DNA of 64,000 nt. It comes from Rhizophagus clarus. Taxonomy: Eukaryota > Glomeromycota > Glomeromycetes > Glomerales > Glomeraceae. Positions 22,234-33,667 of the stretch are shown piece after piece (position 1 is the first letter of the stretch; each line of letters begins with the position of its first letter). Location of the stretch: contig BLAL01000044.1 in the NCBI GenBank assembly GCA_015698045.1, positions 340,501 to 404,500 on the forward strand, written 5' to 3'. Both the position numbers and the translations under genes were made by a program. The notes under the pieces are model-generated. The model was given only the letters and a program-made list of their open reading frames with translations. It was not told the DNA's origin and searched no databases.

Positions 22234-22513
22234 TTTTTATAGTGGGCGTGTTATCCGTTATTATGCTAGCATAGTTGCTTCTACTTTGGTTAGAATATAT
22301 CAAGGGGGAAGATCTAGGGAAATTTAGTGTAATGCGATTATTCTTTTTAGTCTAATTTTATTACTTTATTTTTACTTAGGAGACTATATAGTTTTGTTTT
22401 TAGTTAGTTTTATTTTCTTTTGTTTCTTTTTATTTCATGTAAATTGTATCGAGTTAATAATGATTAATAAAGATAAAGGCTACTATGCCGCGTTTGCCTT
22501 GAATTTAAATTCT

Positions 22514-24034
22514 TTCTTAAAGAAATTATAAATATTAGTCATATGAACCTATTGGTAACAGAGTCCCAAAAATCATAGCGGCTTCTACCATTAATATTGT
22601 GGTAGGCGCGGTTTCTGTCTTGGCATATGTCAACAAGTTCATCCATCATAGCCCAGTTCTAATGGACGTTATAGTGGGAACGATGTGAACGTGTGTGGCG
22701 AGGCATTATTAGTTTAGATTTGATTTTTATAATTTGATTTTGGGATGAGTAAAAATTTGAAAGAAAGTCGTAAAATGTCACTTTAAATAAAATTTGAACA
22801 ATACCTCTTTGGTTTGATTTTATTTCTTGTTTCAATTAAAATTTAATTTATTACACTTTTCATCATTAAACATATTAATTAAATCTCATGTGGATATGGA
22901 TTATCTAAATATAAATATCATGATTAAATCAAAAAATAAAAAAAATCTTAGTTTGATTTCAGTTTCATTTTAATTAAAAATAATTGAAAATCATGTACAT
23001 GTTTAATTGTTTTAAATATAAATATCAATATATCATATTTAAAAATAAAACAATTTATTATTAGCACATTCTATTGAATTTTAAATATTTCGCATATATT
23101 TCTTAAGAAAATTAATTTTTTTTAATCAATTTAATTAAAAATAATTATATTCTGATTAAATATTTTGTGTACATTTCTTAAAAAAATCATAAAAAAAATC
23201 TTGTACATGGTACATGCAATTACTAAATATCATCCCCTTGTGATAAATAAAAAATTACGCAACACAAATTTAACACAAATTCAACACAAATTTAACACAA
23301 ATTCAACACAAATTTAACAAATTTAACGAAATTTGGCCAAAATTAATAATTTTTTACCAGAATTATCAACACAAATTGAACACAAATTGAACACAAGTTT
23401 CAGTCACGATTTATTTATGTCACGTTCGTGTTGTTGATAATTAAATAAATAAATCTGCATGATATGATTGTGCATACAGTATCGTATTTTCTGGCCAATC
23501 AAAATTAGGCTGATCCTTGCATATGATTTAATCTGCATGCGTTTTTTGTCCTATTTATTTTTTGTCTCTTTATTTCTTTATTTTTTGTTCAATATTTTTC
23601 TTTTCTTTTTATTATTTCTTTATCCTTTTGTTCAATATTTTTTAATTATATACAGCATATTTATATATATTTCATAATTTATTGCTTTGCAGGTATAGAA
23701 ATATTTGTTTATTAATAATAATTATTTCATTATTTTTTACTTCTTTTTTACTTTGTATCGGAATACTGACAATAATATACATGTTTCCTTTATTTCTTTT
23801 TACTTGTACTTTAATATTAACGATCGATACTAACAATACTAATTATGTTTTTTTTACTCCTTTTACTTAATACTAACAATATGTTTATTTTTTATTTTGT
23901 CTTCTCTTTCTTTTATTTTTAGTTTATTCTTTGCAAATATAGAAATATTTGTTTATTAATACTAATTATTTTCATTTTCTTTTTACCTCTGTTACTTTGT
24001 GTCGTAATACTAACAATAATATCCATATTTCCTT
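22514..24034. other. Right arm of transposon copy 2 before the satellite insertion
   Basis: It matches 5111-6500 of copy 1 segment by segment, with one extra block near 22880-22985. It contains the first Myb exon (22549-22706), runs of CACAAATT (about 23260-23400) and TACTAACAATAC-like tracts. Short frames here are low complexity and not genes. Confidence 0.6.
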
Positions 24035-24039
24035 TATTC

Positions 24040-26689
24040 TAAAGCTCCGCATGAGCTGGCTCAAATCAAGCTATAGTCTGGTTTGGCTTGGCTTGAAAAA
24101 AAAAATTTTGGCTTGAGCCAAAATGAGTCAAGCCACAAAAAATCTTGGCTCAACTCATTCAAGCCAAGCTGAGCCATGAAAAATTCTGGCTCAAGCCAAG
24201 TTGAGCTTGAGCTGGCTCAAGCTGGCTCAAGCTTTATTATCAAAAAAAAAAAACTGAAACTAGGCATTTTTATATGTAAAGTTACAAAAAAAAACACCAG
24301 AACTAATGGTCCCAGCAGGACCTCGAATAATACTAATATAACTCACATATGGGTTTGCGTAGAGTTTATATGAAATTACTTTTTAAACCTACAAATTGAG
24401 TTTGTGTAGATTGGTCAATTTGGGAGTAACTCACATATTATGTTTGCGTAGAGTTTATAATAGATATACGTGAATTTATTTTTAAAAAATACTAATTTCG
24501 GTAAATTAAATTACTCAGTATTTACCAAAATTTATTTTATTTTATTTATTTTTTCACTTTTTTTCGGTATTTTATACCAAATTTATTTATTTTTATTATT
24601 CTTTTTCAGTTTTTAATACCCTAATTCCAAAAGTCCGGTCATGTTTTTTGCCCAGCAACACTACAAAAAATAAAAAAAAATAATTAATTAGTTAAAAAAA
24701 AGAACAACAAAAGACACCTCACCCATCCTCCCTTACCTTAATTCCAAAAGTCCGGTTGTGCTTTTCGTCTGGCAACACTACAAAAAGTAAAAAAAAAATA
24801 ATTAATTAGTTAAAAAAAAGAACAATAAAAGACACCTCACCCACCCTCCCTTACCTTAATTCCAAAAGTCCGGTCATGCTTTTCGTCTGGCAATACTATA
24901 AAAAGTAAAAAAAAAATAATTAATTAGTTAAAAAAAGAACAATGAAAGACACCTCATCCACTCTCTCTTACCTTAATTCCAAAAGTCCGGTCGTGCTTTT
25001 CATCCAGCAATACTACAAAAAGTAAAAAAAAATAATTAATTAGTTAAAAAAAGAACAACGAAAGACACCTCATCCACCCTCCCTTACCTTAATTCCAAAA
25101 GTCCGGTCATGCTTTTCGTCTGGCAACACTACAAAAAATAAAAAAAAAATAATTAATTAATTAGTTAAAAAAATTACCGAAAAACACTTCCCCCATCCTC
25201 CCTTACCTTAATTTCAAAAGTCTGGTCGTACTTTTCATTCGGCAACACTACAAAAAGTAAAAAAAAGTTAATACTTAATTAATTAAAAAAAATAACAAAA
25301 CATCTCCCCCAACCCTCCCTTACCTTAATTCCAAAAGTCCGGTCGTGCTTTTCATCTGGCAACACTACAAAAAAAATAAAAAAAAAATAATTAATTAATT
25401 AGTTAAAAAAAATTACCAAAAAACACTTCCCCCACGCTCCCTCACCTTAATTCCAAAAATTCGGTCATGCCTTTCATCTGGCAACACTACAAAAAAATAA
25501 AAAAAAAAGTTAATACTTATTTAATTAAAAAAAATAATGAAACACCTCCCCCAACCCTCTCCTCCCTTACCTTAATTCCAAAAGTCCAGTCATGCCTTTC
25601 ATCCGGCAACACTACAAAAATAAAAATAAAAAATAATTAATTAATTAGTTAAAAAAAAACACCGAAAAACACTTTCCACCCTCCCTTACCTTAATTCCAA
25701 AAGTCCGGTTGTGCCTTTCATCTGGTAACACTACAAAAAATAAAAATAAAAAATAATTAATTAATTAGTTAAAAAAAAACACTGAAAAACACTTCATACC
25801 CTCCCTTACCTTAATTCCAAAAGTCTGGTCATGCCTTTCGTTTGGCAACACTACAAAAAATAAAAATAAAAAATAATTAATTAATTAGTTAAAAAAAAAC
25901 AATGAAACACCTCCCCAACACCTCCCTTACCTTAATTTTAAAAGTCCGGTCATGCCTTTCGTCCAGCAATACTACAAAAAAATAAAAAAAAAAAAATTAA
26001 TTAATTAGTTAAAAAAAATACCAAAAAACACTTCCCCACCCTCCTTTACCTTAATTCCAAAAGTCCAATCGTGCTTTTCGTCTGGCAACACTACAAAAAG
26101 TAAAAAAAAGTTAATACTTAATTAGTTAAAAAAAACACCAAAATATCTCTCCCAACCCCTCCCTTACCTTAATTCCAAAAGTCTGGTCATGCTTTTCGTC
26201 TGGCAACACCACAAAAATAAACTGATAAATGATTAAAAAAAAGATCAGATATTCAGATTATCTGATTAGATTGGCAAGTCACATGACCCTGCCTTTATAC
26301 CAAATAATTCGTTATAGCATTAACAGTGTTTTGTATTATAAAATCATAAAAAAAAAATGCCAAAACTATTGGTACCAGTGTTTTTTATTCATAAAATTGC
26401 AAAAAGTGCCAGAACAAATAGTTCTGGCATTTTTTATATATAAATTTGCAAAAAAAAAATGCCAGAACTATTGGTACTAGCGTTTTTTATAAAAAATTGC
26501 CAAGCTTGATCTGGCTTATGAGCCGGTTTGAGCTTTTCAAGCCAAGCCTACTGCCAGCTTGAGTTTATCAAGTCAAGCCTAATACCTGACTCAAGCTTTT
26601 TCAAGTTGGCTTGTGAGTCACTAAGCCAATTTAATCATGACTTGGCTTGGCTTAGCTTGAAAAACTTGAGCCAGCTTGCAAGCTGGCTC
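24040..26689. mobile_element. 2.65 kb GGCTCAAGC / satellite element
   Basis: Copy 1 of the transposon has the empty site at about 6505. The insertion is flanked by TATTC (24035-24039 and 26690-26694). Both arms (24040-24240 and 26505-26689) are built of GGCTTGAGCC/GGCTCAAGC words, with inverted ends AGCTCCGCATGAGCTGGCTC and the reverse complement of GAGCCAGCTTGCAAGCTGGC. Within lie AATGCCAGAACTATTGGTAC repeats and, centrally, the ~120-bp satellite array. There is no transposase; it is a non-autonomous element or a composite. Confidence 0.7.
24610..26220. repeat. ~120-bp satellite array (about 14 units)
   Basis: Units begin TTACCTTAATTCCAAAAGTC at roughly 24730, 24850, 24970, 25084, 25200, 25318 and onward to 26164. 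Each has CGGTCATGCTTTTCGTC, GGCAACACTAC, an A-rich block and TTAATTAGTTAAAAAA. The same satellite surrounds transposon copy 1. The irregular unit length and the absence of spacers rule out a CRISPR. Confidence 0.85.
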
Positions 26690-27647
26690 TATTCCTTTTT
26701 ACTTTTACTTCAATACTAACGATACTAATAATACTAATTATGTTTTTTTTACTCCTTTTACTTAATACCAACAACATGTTTATTTTTCCTCTTTCTTTTA
26801 TTTTTAGTTTATTCTTTGCAAGTATAGAAATATTTGTTTATTAATACAAATTGTTTTAATACTAACGCGTTTTTTACCCTAATTGTTACTTTATATCGTA
26901 ATACTAACAATACTATCTACGTTTCCTTTTTTTCTTTTACTTGTACTTTAATACTAACGATAATATTCATGTTTCTACTGTTTCTTTAACTCTTTTTACT
27001 CTAATATTAACAATACTAACAATACTAACAATATTTTTTTTATCTTTATATCTAATACCAACGTTACTATAGCTGTTTCTTTTCTTTTTACATCTAATTG
27101 TATCGTTACTCTTTCTTTTTTTACTTTTATATATTCTATATATAGTAATAATACTTGTAATTTTTTATAATTTAATTCATATTATATCTAATAAAATATA
27201 CATTATATAAACTTATAGTACAAAAATGAATTTTGAAACATTACAAAATATTTATGTAAAATTACGAATCGTCAAAATATTTTAAAAAGTTGCGAAATAT
27301 TACGCAATAAAATTACACAATATTACAAACCATAAAATTATGAAACTTTGCATATCGTAATATTTTGAAATATTTTAAAAAGTTACAAAATATTATGCTT
27401 ACGCAAACTTGCGGCAGGTCTAGAAACTTACGAAATATTATGTAATATTACAAAATATTGGAAATGCGTAAAATTATGGAATATTACAAACTGTAAAATT
27501 ATGAAACTTTGCATATCATAATATTTCAAAATATTTTAAAAAGTACGAAATATTACTTTTCCGCAAACTTGCAACAGGTCTGAAAATTTACAAAATATTA
27601 CGATGCGTAATTTTGTGCAACTTTTCGCACTATAAAATTTCCTGATG

Positions 27648-29355
27648 ATTATTTAAAAATTGGGTATACTTTTAATTAATAATTATATATAATTTTTTTA
27701 GTATATAAATTTGCATTTAGAATAATTTTACCTAGCCTGGTAATTTTATATTTTATTTACTTAATATATTATTATTATGTATATTCGGTGATCAGCATTT
27801 TACATGATTATATATCAATCATCTTAATGTTTATTTATTTTAGATATCTTTTTTTTAAGCATATTTTAATAATTATTTTTTCTTTAAATTTTTTTACTTT
27901 TTTGCTTAACTTACTTAAAGTACATATTCTTTTTTTTTTTATTTTATTTCTTATATTTGTTTTTATTAACTTTATTTTATTTTTTTTGATTTTTTAATTT
28001 TTTTTGTTTTATAATTAAAATATATTTAGTCTATATAATCCAGATTTTGTATTTCTTATTTTTATTTTTATTTTTTATATTTTGTATTTTATTCTTTTTG
28101 GGTTTTTCAATTTTACTTTGCAACTATTAAAATATATTTTTTTTTTATTTTTATTTAATATGTAATTTTTATTTTCTACTAACTTTATTTTTTTTTTATT
28201 TTATAAATTTAGTTTTACTTAATCTCTTATTTGTTTTGCTTTTTATTTTTTTTGTTATTTTTTTATTTTTTTGTTTTTTTTTGTTTTTTCATTTATTCAT
28301 TTTTTCATTATTTTTTATTTCTTCTTAATTTTTTTCTTTTTTTTTCATTTTTGCTTTATCTTTTTTATTTTTTTTTATATTACCTTTATTACTTTAATTT
28401 TTTTTATTTCTACTTCATTTTCTCTATTTTTTTATACTATTCTTCATTTTTTTTTTATTTTCACTTTATTTTTTTATTTTTTACATTATATTTTGTTTTT
28501 TTTAGTTTTTTTTCTATTTTTACTTCATTTTTTTTATTATTTTTATATTATTTTTTACTCATTTTGTTTTTTATTCTTCTTTACTTTATTTTATACTGTA
28601 AATTTAGGTCTTTATAAATAATATATTTGTCACAATTTGAAGCATTGTAAATAATTAATAAAAACATAAAAAAAAGTTTTACTTAATTTTTAAAATATAT
28701 TTTTTTATTAAAAATGATATTTATAGTTTTATTAAATAATTTATATAATTTGATTTATAGAATTTCAATATGATCTTATTTTAAGAAAAGATTTTATTTA
28801 AATTGAAGAAGATAGTATTATGCTATTAAAATAGTCCTTATTGTTGTAATTTTTTAGAATACTACTAACAATTTATGACTTTATCAAGTAGGTAATTTAT
28901 TAAAAAAAATTTTTAATTTATTGGATTATTTTAAATCCTGAAGAATTTTATTAAAAAATAAAAGGATTTTTCTCTTCTTTTATAAAAATTTTGAAGGTTA
29001 TATTTTTTTAAAAAATTCTAATTAACAATAAATTATCCTAAATTATAAAGTTAAAACTTCTACGTAATAATTTAATTAGTTTTATTTAAAAATATTATAT
29101 CACTAATAATTTAATTAATTTTTTATAAATTATTATATCAATCATTTAGGTAATTATTAGCCATTCAAAATCTTCATAAAATTGTATTAATCTTCAATTA
29201 TAACTCTTCAGTTATATTATATAATCATATTATTATTCAGTTAAATTATATGATTTATATTACATAAGATTATTGGTTAATTAATATTATTGCATTATAT
29301 ATTTTATGCTAATATTTGATATTATTCTATTGAGTTGTTAATTTACTGTATTATA
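27648..29355. other. T-rich low-complexity intergenic DNA
   Basis: From 27830 to 28620 the plus strand is mostly T with scattered A and C, producing F/L/Y-only frames. The remainder is AT-rich without motifs. A similar T-run is at 29930-30090. The words GGTGAAATCAC and AAATTAGTAATATTC near 30423-30487 resemble the right end of the hAT-like element at 13285, hinting at a decayed relative. Confidence 0.5.
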
Positions 29356-29840
29356 CAGTCAGACCTTCATATAATCACACCTTATATAGTCATACCTCTA
29401 CATAAGAATCCAATTTTGTGAAACTGACTTTTATTTAGTTAATTTATCTCTTTATAATCACAATTCGGTTATAATTACTATTACCATATGATTCGCAACA
29501 TACATATTATTTTTACTAGTAATTAAACCTCTTTATAGTCACTATAATTTCAGTTAGATCAAAATATTAGCTAGAATTATAAACAAATTTCCTTTTCTAG
29601 AATGTAGATTATAAGAAATTTTCAAAATTATTTTTTATAAAACAGCTATCATCCAAAAATATGCAATTCATGTGATTTATAATTTTTATAATTTATAATT
29701 CAGGCCAAAGTTAAAATAATTTTAATAATTTTTATTTCTGATTTCTGGTAAAAAAAATTGTATACTATATACAATCACACCTTTATACAATCACCAGTTA
29801 AGGGTGTAACCAACTTAGTAATTATATGGAGGTCTGACTG
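29356..29840. mobile_element. 485-bp Tc1/mariner-type MITE
   Basis: The ends are CAGTCAGACCTTCATATAAT and the reverse complement of ATTATATGGAGGTCTGACTG, flanked by TA on both sides (29354-29355 and 29841-29842). Internal imperfect copies of the CACACCTTTATA motif occur. It is non-coding. Confidence 0.8.
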
Positions 29841-30570
29841 TATTTGATAATTGGTTTATTGCGTTATAATATTTTTTTTAATTTACATTGAATTTATATA
29901 TATACTGATAATTTATTATTATAATGCTTTTTATTTTGTTATTTTTTTACTTTTTCTTTACTCTATTTTATTTTTTTATTACTTTTTTTTTATTTTTTTT
30001 TATTTTTTTTATTTCTTCTATATTTTTCATTTATTCTTATTTCTTTTGCTTTTTTTTATTCATATATTTTTTAACTAATATATTAAAAAAATTTCCTGTA
30101 TCACTTATTATAAACTTGCTTTATAAATTTATTTATTAATGTATTTATACATTTTTTTTTTATTGTTATAATTCTTTTTTATCATTTCTATCATAAATTT
30201 AATATTTTAAATAGCATGAATTTATTAAATAAAATATGTAATCTACTAAAAATTAATAAATTGTTATATATATAAAATTTATTACATTGTGAAAAAAATT
30301 TTAAGTATATTTATTATATATATTTCAAAAATTAGCATTAAGATTTATAATATATTAAAATATTAAAATTTACAGAAAATATTTAACCAAACAAATTTAA
30401 TAAATTTAATAAATTAATTATAGGTGAAATCACTTGAGTGAAATTATTTCTTAGTGATTTTATTTTAAGTATAAATTAGTAATATTCTTTTTTTTATTAA
30501 AAATTAGAAATAAAAATTATTATTTTAATTCTAGTTAGAATTATAAATTATAAAAGAAATAATTTATTTA

Positions 30571-30725
30571 CCGCCCTACGCGTTGCAAATTTTATGTTTA
30601 TCATTGCCATTTTAAGAAATTTTTTATGTTTATCATTGTCATTTTAAGGGGGGTGCGGTGTATAAGCTGGTTGATCAACATAAACAATTTACAAAAAAGG
30701 AAGGATGCATTGCAACGCAGGTGCG
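30571..30725. mobile_element. 155-bp MITE with TTA duplication
   Basis: It is flanked by TTA (30568-30570 and 30726-30728). The ends CCGCCCTACGCGTTGCAA and the reverse complement of TTGCAACGCAGGTGCG are inverted, with one gap. It contains two tandem copies of a 28-bp unit with TTTATGTTTATCATTG. The TTA target fits PIF/Harbinger-type MITEs. GC-rich ends stand out in AT-rich DNA, and it sits inside a decayed older MITE. Confidence 0.65.
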
Positions 30726-30739
30726 TTAAATAAATTCAC

Positions 30740-31073
30740 TCATTATAAAATTATAAATTTATAAATTATATAAATATTACTTTTAAGTGATAGCTATTTT
30801 ATAAAAAATAATTTTAAAATTTTTTTATAATTTATATTCTAAAAAAGAAAATTTATTTATAATTTTGATTTAAATTTTGATCTAATTGAAGTTTTAGTAA
30901 TTATAAAGAAATTTAATTATTAGTAAAAATAATATATATATTATAATTTATATGATAATAGTAATTATAATCAAATTATAATCATAAAAAGACAAATTAA
31001 ATAAGTAAAAGTTAGTTTTATAAAATTAAGTTCTTTATAAAAATATAATTATATAAAATATAAGGTCTAACTG
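30740..31073 (-). repeat. Decayed inverted copy of the 29356-29840 MITE
   Basis: Read on the minus strand from 31073 it begins CAGTTAGACCTTATATT and follows the first 200 bp of the MITE with many differences, including the AACTAACTTTTACTTATTTAA block and the TATTTTTACTAATAATTAAA block. Its other end is not defined. Confidence 0.55.
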
Positions 31074-31139
31074 TAATAAAATTTTTAAAAAAATATTTAA
31101 TATAATTATATAATTATTTATTATTTTTTTATTAAAAAT

Positions 31140-31700
31140 AATTAAAATAATTAATTATTAATTAATTATTAATTAATTATTAATCAATTTTATTATTAAT
31201 TGATTATTAATCAATTTTATTATTAATTGATTATTAATCAATTTTATTATTAATTGATTATTAATCAATTATTAATCAATTACTAATCAATTATTAATCA
31301 ATTGTTAATTAATTATTAATCAATTGTTAATCAATTATTAATCAATTGTTAATCAATTATTAATCAATTGTTAGTTAATTATTAATCAATTGTTAATCAA
31401 TTATTAATCAATTGTTAGTTAATTATTAATCAATTGTTAATCAATTATTAATCAATTGTTAGTTAATTATTAATCAATTGTTAATCAATTATTAATCAAT
31501 TGTTAGTTAATTATTAATCAATTGTTAATCAATTATTAATCAATTGTTAATTAATTATTAATCAATTGTTAATCAATTAATTAATTAATTATTAATCAAT
31601 CAATTATTAATTAATTATTAGTTAATCAATTAATTAATTAATTATTAATGAATTATTAATTGTTAATCAATCAATTATTAATCGATTATTAATTAATTAT
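31140..31700. repeat. AT minisatellite with 44-bp higher-order period
   Basis: An 11-bp-like submonomer TTAATCAATTG/TTAATCAATTA is arranged in a 44-bp higher-order unit (with GTTAGTTAATTATTAATC occurring at about 31370, 31410, 31460 and 31500). The edges degrade to TTAATTAATTA. Confidence 0.85.
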
Positions 31701-31855
31701 TAATAACTTTATAAAGATTTACAACCAATTAAAATTTTATTTTTACTTTAGTTTTTTTTATACTTAAGATTAATTTTAAAACCAAATAAGAAATTATTTA
31801 TTTTTGTTAAAAATAGTTTAGAATAATAATTATAAAACTAAAATACAATTAACTT

Positions 31856-32026
31856 TTGATATAAATAGCAAATTTTTGGTATAATGAATTTTAATAATTA
31901 TATAATATTTAATTAATCAAATATAATAAATTTTCTTATTATAGTAAATTAATCAATCAAAATGCTTAAATTCTTCTGCAAAATTAAGATTTAGCTTCTA
32001 GGGTTCATTATATCAAAAGTTGACTG
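31856..32026. mobile_element. 171-bp TA-flanked MITE
   Basis: Starts CAATTAACTTTTGATATAA and ends with the inverted TTATATCAAAAGTTGACTG, with TA at 31854-31855 and 32027-32028. An internal GGTATAATGAA motif echoes the end. A similar end motif (TTCATTATATCTAAAGG...TTGACTGTA) occurs near 47465-47495. Confidence 0.7.
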
Positions 32027-32303
32027 TAATTTGCTAAAATTATAAAATTTATCAAATAGTGATAAATTAAAAATTTAATCTGCTTTTTGAATTTAATTTA
32101 TATATTAAAATTTATATGTATATTTTCAAATAATTTGTTTTATCAGTGTTTTATCTTTTAATTAAAAGACTTTCCTTTTAGATTCTACCTATATAAAAAG
32201 ATGATTACATAGAAAATTGAAGAATTACTAGTTATATCTTAATATAATTATATCAAATCATTTCAAAAATATGCAATCCTAAATATATTAATAAATAATG
32301 AAT

Positions 32304-33092
32304 CTAATCTTCCTTCTTTATACTAATCTTTTCAACCTTTTCAACGTTCCAATATACGATCATTTGTATAGTTAAAATTATATTAAATATAGAACCTAAA
32401 ATATAACCAATTAAAATTAAAGAATCATCAACTTCATATAGTGTAGTGACGATTCTAGCCAAAGAACCGGCAGTAAAGCCAAACACTGCAAAAGAAGAAA
32501 GTTGACCTGTACTACCATTCTTGTAATTTGTAGTTATTTGTGGAATCTTGGAAGAAATCGCAATTGGTATAGTAGCGGCTTGGAGAAATGACAAGAAAGC
32601 ATCATTGATTAACGTCGGAGAACCAAGAGCATAAGAGATTACAACTATTGTAATACCGGTAAGATAAAGATTTTTATAATGACCTGAATAATTAAAAATT
32701 AAAAGTATTATAACAATATTTTGTATCGTCAAAAATAATAATTCTCCATAAGTACTAAAAGGGTTTCCTTGACGAAAATTATAAGCCAATCCGATTGCTA
32801 GAGCACAAGTCTCCAAAATGCAACTTGACAAGCTAAGACCACGGGCTGATCTTGCACTTAAAATCTTTAGGATTTGAGGTAACTTGACCAATGCACTGGC
32901 CAAGATAATCCCAAAGCCAAGACCTTTGGATAAAAATAATTTTAGACAATCTACATCAGTAATATTAAAATCTTCTACTAATATTGAATAACATTTTTCT
33001 CCTATCAATTGAACAGCAGGAACCTTAATTATATCTGGGAGAATCATTACTGTATAACAATTATGAGATAATTTGGTAAAATTAGAAATCAC
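32304..33092 (-). CDS. MPDU1: MPDU1-like PQ-loop membrane protein
   Basis: A single-exon frame of 262 residues; starting at the in-frame Met16 (33047) would give 247, the usual family length, so the start is uncertain. Two PQ loops are present: LVKLPQILKIL (P72-Q73) followed by SARGLSL, and SKIPQITTNY (P184-Q185) followed by GQLSSF. About seven hydrophobic segments surround them, and the tail is charged (KVEKISIKKED). The family (mannose-P-dolichol utilization defect 1) is an ER membrane protein needed for use of dolichol-linked mannose and glucose in N-glycan and GPI synthesis. It is divergently arranged with the thioredoxin gene, 575 bp apart. Identification is from the paired PQ loops and overall architecture. 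Confidence 0.85.
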   Translation of the reverse strand: MISNFTKLSHNCYTVMILPDIIKVPAVQLIGEKCYSILVEDFNITDVDCLKLFLSKGLGFGIILASALVKLPQILKILSARSARGLSLSSCILETCALAIGLAYNFRQGNPFSTYGELLFLTIQNIVIILLIFNYSGHYKNLYLTGITIVVISYALGSPTLINDAFLSFLQAATIPIAISSKIPQITTNYKNGSTGQLSSFAVFGFTAGSLARIVTTLYEVDDSLILIGYILGSIFNIILTIQMIVYWNVEKVEKISIKKED

Positions 33093-33667
33093 AAATTTAA
33101 CATTCTTAATCCAAATTTGTTTTAAAAAGATACATATTAGAATGAACGCACTGTTTCACTTACCAAACTAATACTTGTGATACCAACTTGATTTTTAAAG
33201 CTATTTCAGAAAAACAAACATTACGTTTACAAATAATAGTTTGAAAAAAAAGAATTTAAATTAACAAAAGGAAATTTCCATACCTGTAATAATATTTCGT
33301 AATATTTTTTCTAAATGATTTGTTTATGTCAGTTCTTTAATATTATACTATATAGATTATCATCGAACGGGGCCTCTTTTTTTTTTAAAAAAAAAAAAAA
33401 GGTTTTGAAAGAATGAATTAATGTTTTTTCTATTTAATGTGATAGTTGTGAGACATGTCACGTGAAGCGTATCCATTATTGTATCAATTATATCATTGTA
33501 TTCTTTATAAAAATATTCATTTGAAAATTTCTCGACTAAATACAAAATTGGTCATATTAAAATAGATCAACTTTAGTAAGACCAATTTGACTAAAAATGG
33601 CGCACATATATGAAAAGATATAAATAAGGTTGAAAAAAAAAAAAATTTGTCAAACTAAAAGAAAAAA
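33093..33667. promoter_or_regulatory. Shared upstream region of MPDU1-like and thioredoxin genes
   Basis: 575 bp between divergent start codons, so both promoters must lie here. It contains a T-tract/A-tract junction (about 33377-33402) of the kind that excludes nucleosomes, and no coding frame of note. No specific factor site is assigned. Confidence 0.4.

Larger units (their letters stand above)
14315..22498 (+). mobile_element. Full-length LINE (I/Tad-like) non-LTR retrotransposon
   Basis: Bounded by the perfect 15-bp duplication TTGAATTTAAATTCT (14300-14314 and 22499-22513), which is the same target base as in copy 1. It has a short 5' leader, ORF1 (14417-16542, broken), a 49-nt gap, ORF2 (16592-22000, extending by frameshift to 22233) and a 265-bp 3' region ending GATTAATAAAGATAAAGGC...GTTTGCC without a poly(A) tail. 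GC content is visibly higher than in the surroundings. ORF2 order is endonuclease, reverse transcriptase, RNase H, zinc knuckle. It lies antisense inside intron 1 of the Myb-like gene. Confidence 0.85.
13883..22706 (-). pseudogene. Transposon-borne Myb/SANT-like protein, copy 2
   Basis: The same four-exon layout as copy 1: 22706-22549, 14263-14194, 14117-14015 and 13938-13883, with identical exon lengths (158, 70, 103 and 56). Intron 1 holds the full-length LINE. Lesions differ from copy 1: a Trp codon in exon 1 became TAG, a Gln codon in exon 2 became TAG, and the intron 2 donor GTAAGT became ATAAGT. Exon 3 retains CAA where copy 1 has a stop. All are changes expected from C-to-T or G-to-A mutation. 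The two copies therefore complement each other in showing the ancestral frame. Confidence 0.65.
11224..27647. mobile_element. TIR DNA transposon, Myb/SANT-carrying family, copy 2 (16.4 kb, with nested insertions)
   Basis: The left end CATCAGGAAATTTTATAG at 11224 and its inverted counterpart ending at 27647 are the same termini as copy 1, and all common segments run in the same order. Three insertions expand it: a hAT-like element (11631-13285), a full-length LINE (14315-22498) and a satellite element (24040-26689). Without them it would be close to the 3.8 kb core of copy 1. A TA precedes the left end, but the right flank reads AT, so the duplication is imperfect or eroded. The minus-strand Myb/SANT gene is present but dead. 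No transposase is seen. Confidence 0.8.

Noticed and set aside
24176..24373. 65-residue plus-strand frame
   Set aside because: Translation of the GGCTCAAGC arm of a repeat element.
24610..26220. Regularly spaced repeats resembling a CRISPR
   Set aside because: Units are contiguous tandem satellites of variable length with no unique spacers, in a eukaryotic genome.
27788..30139. Plus-strand F/L/Y-rich frames
   Set aside because: Products of T-rich low-complexity DNA without any protein-like composition.
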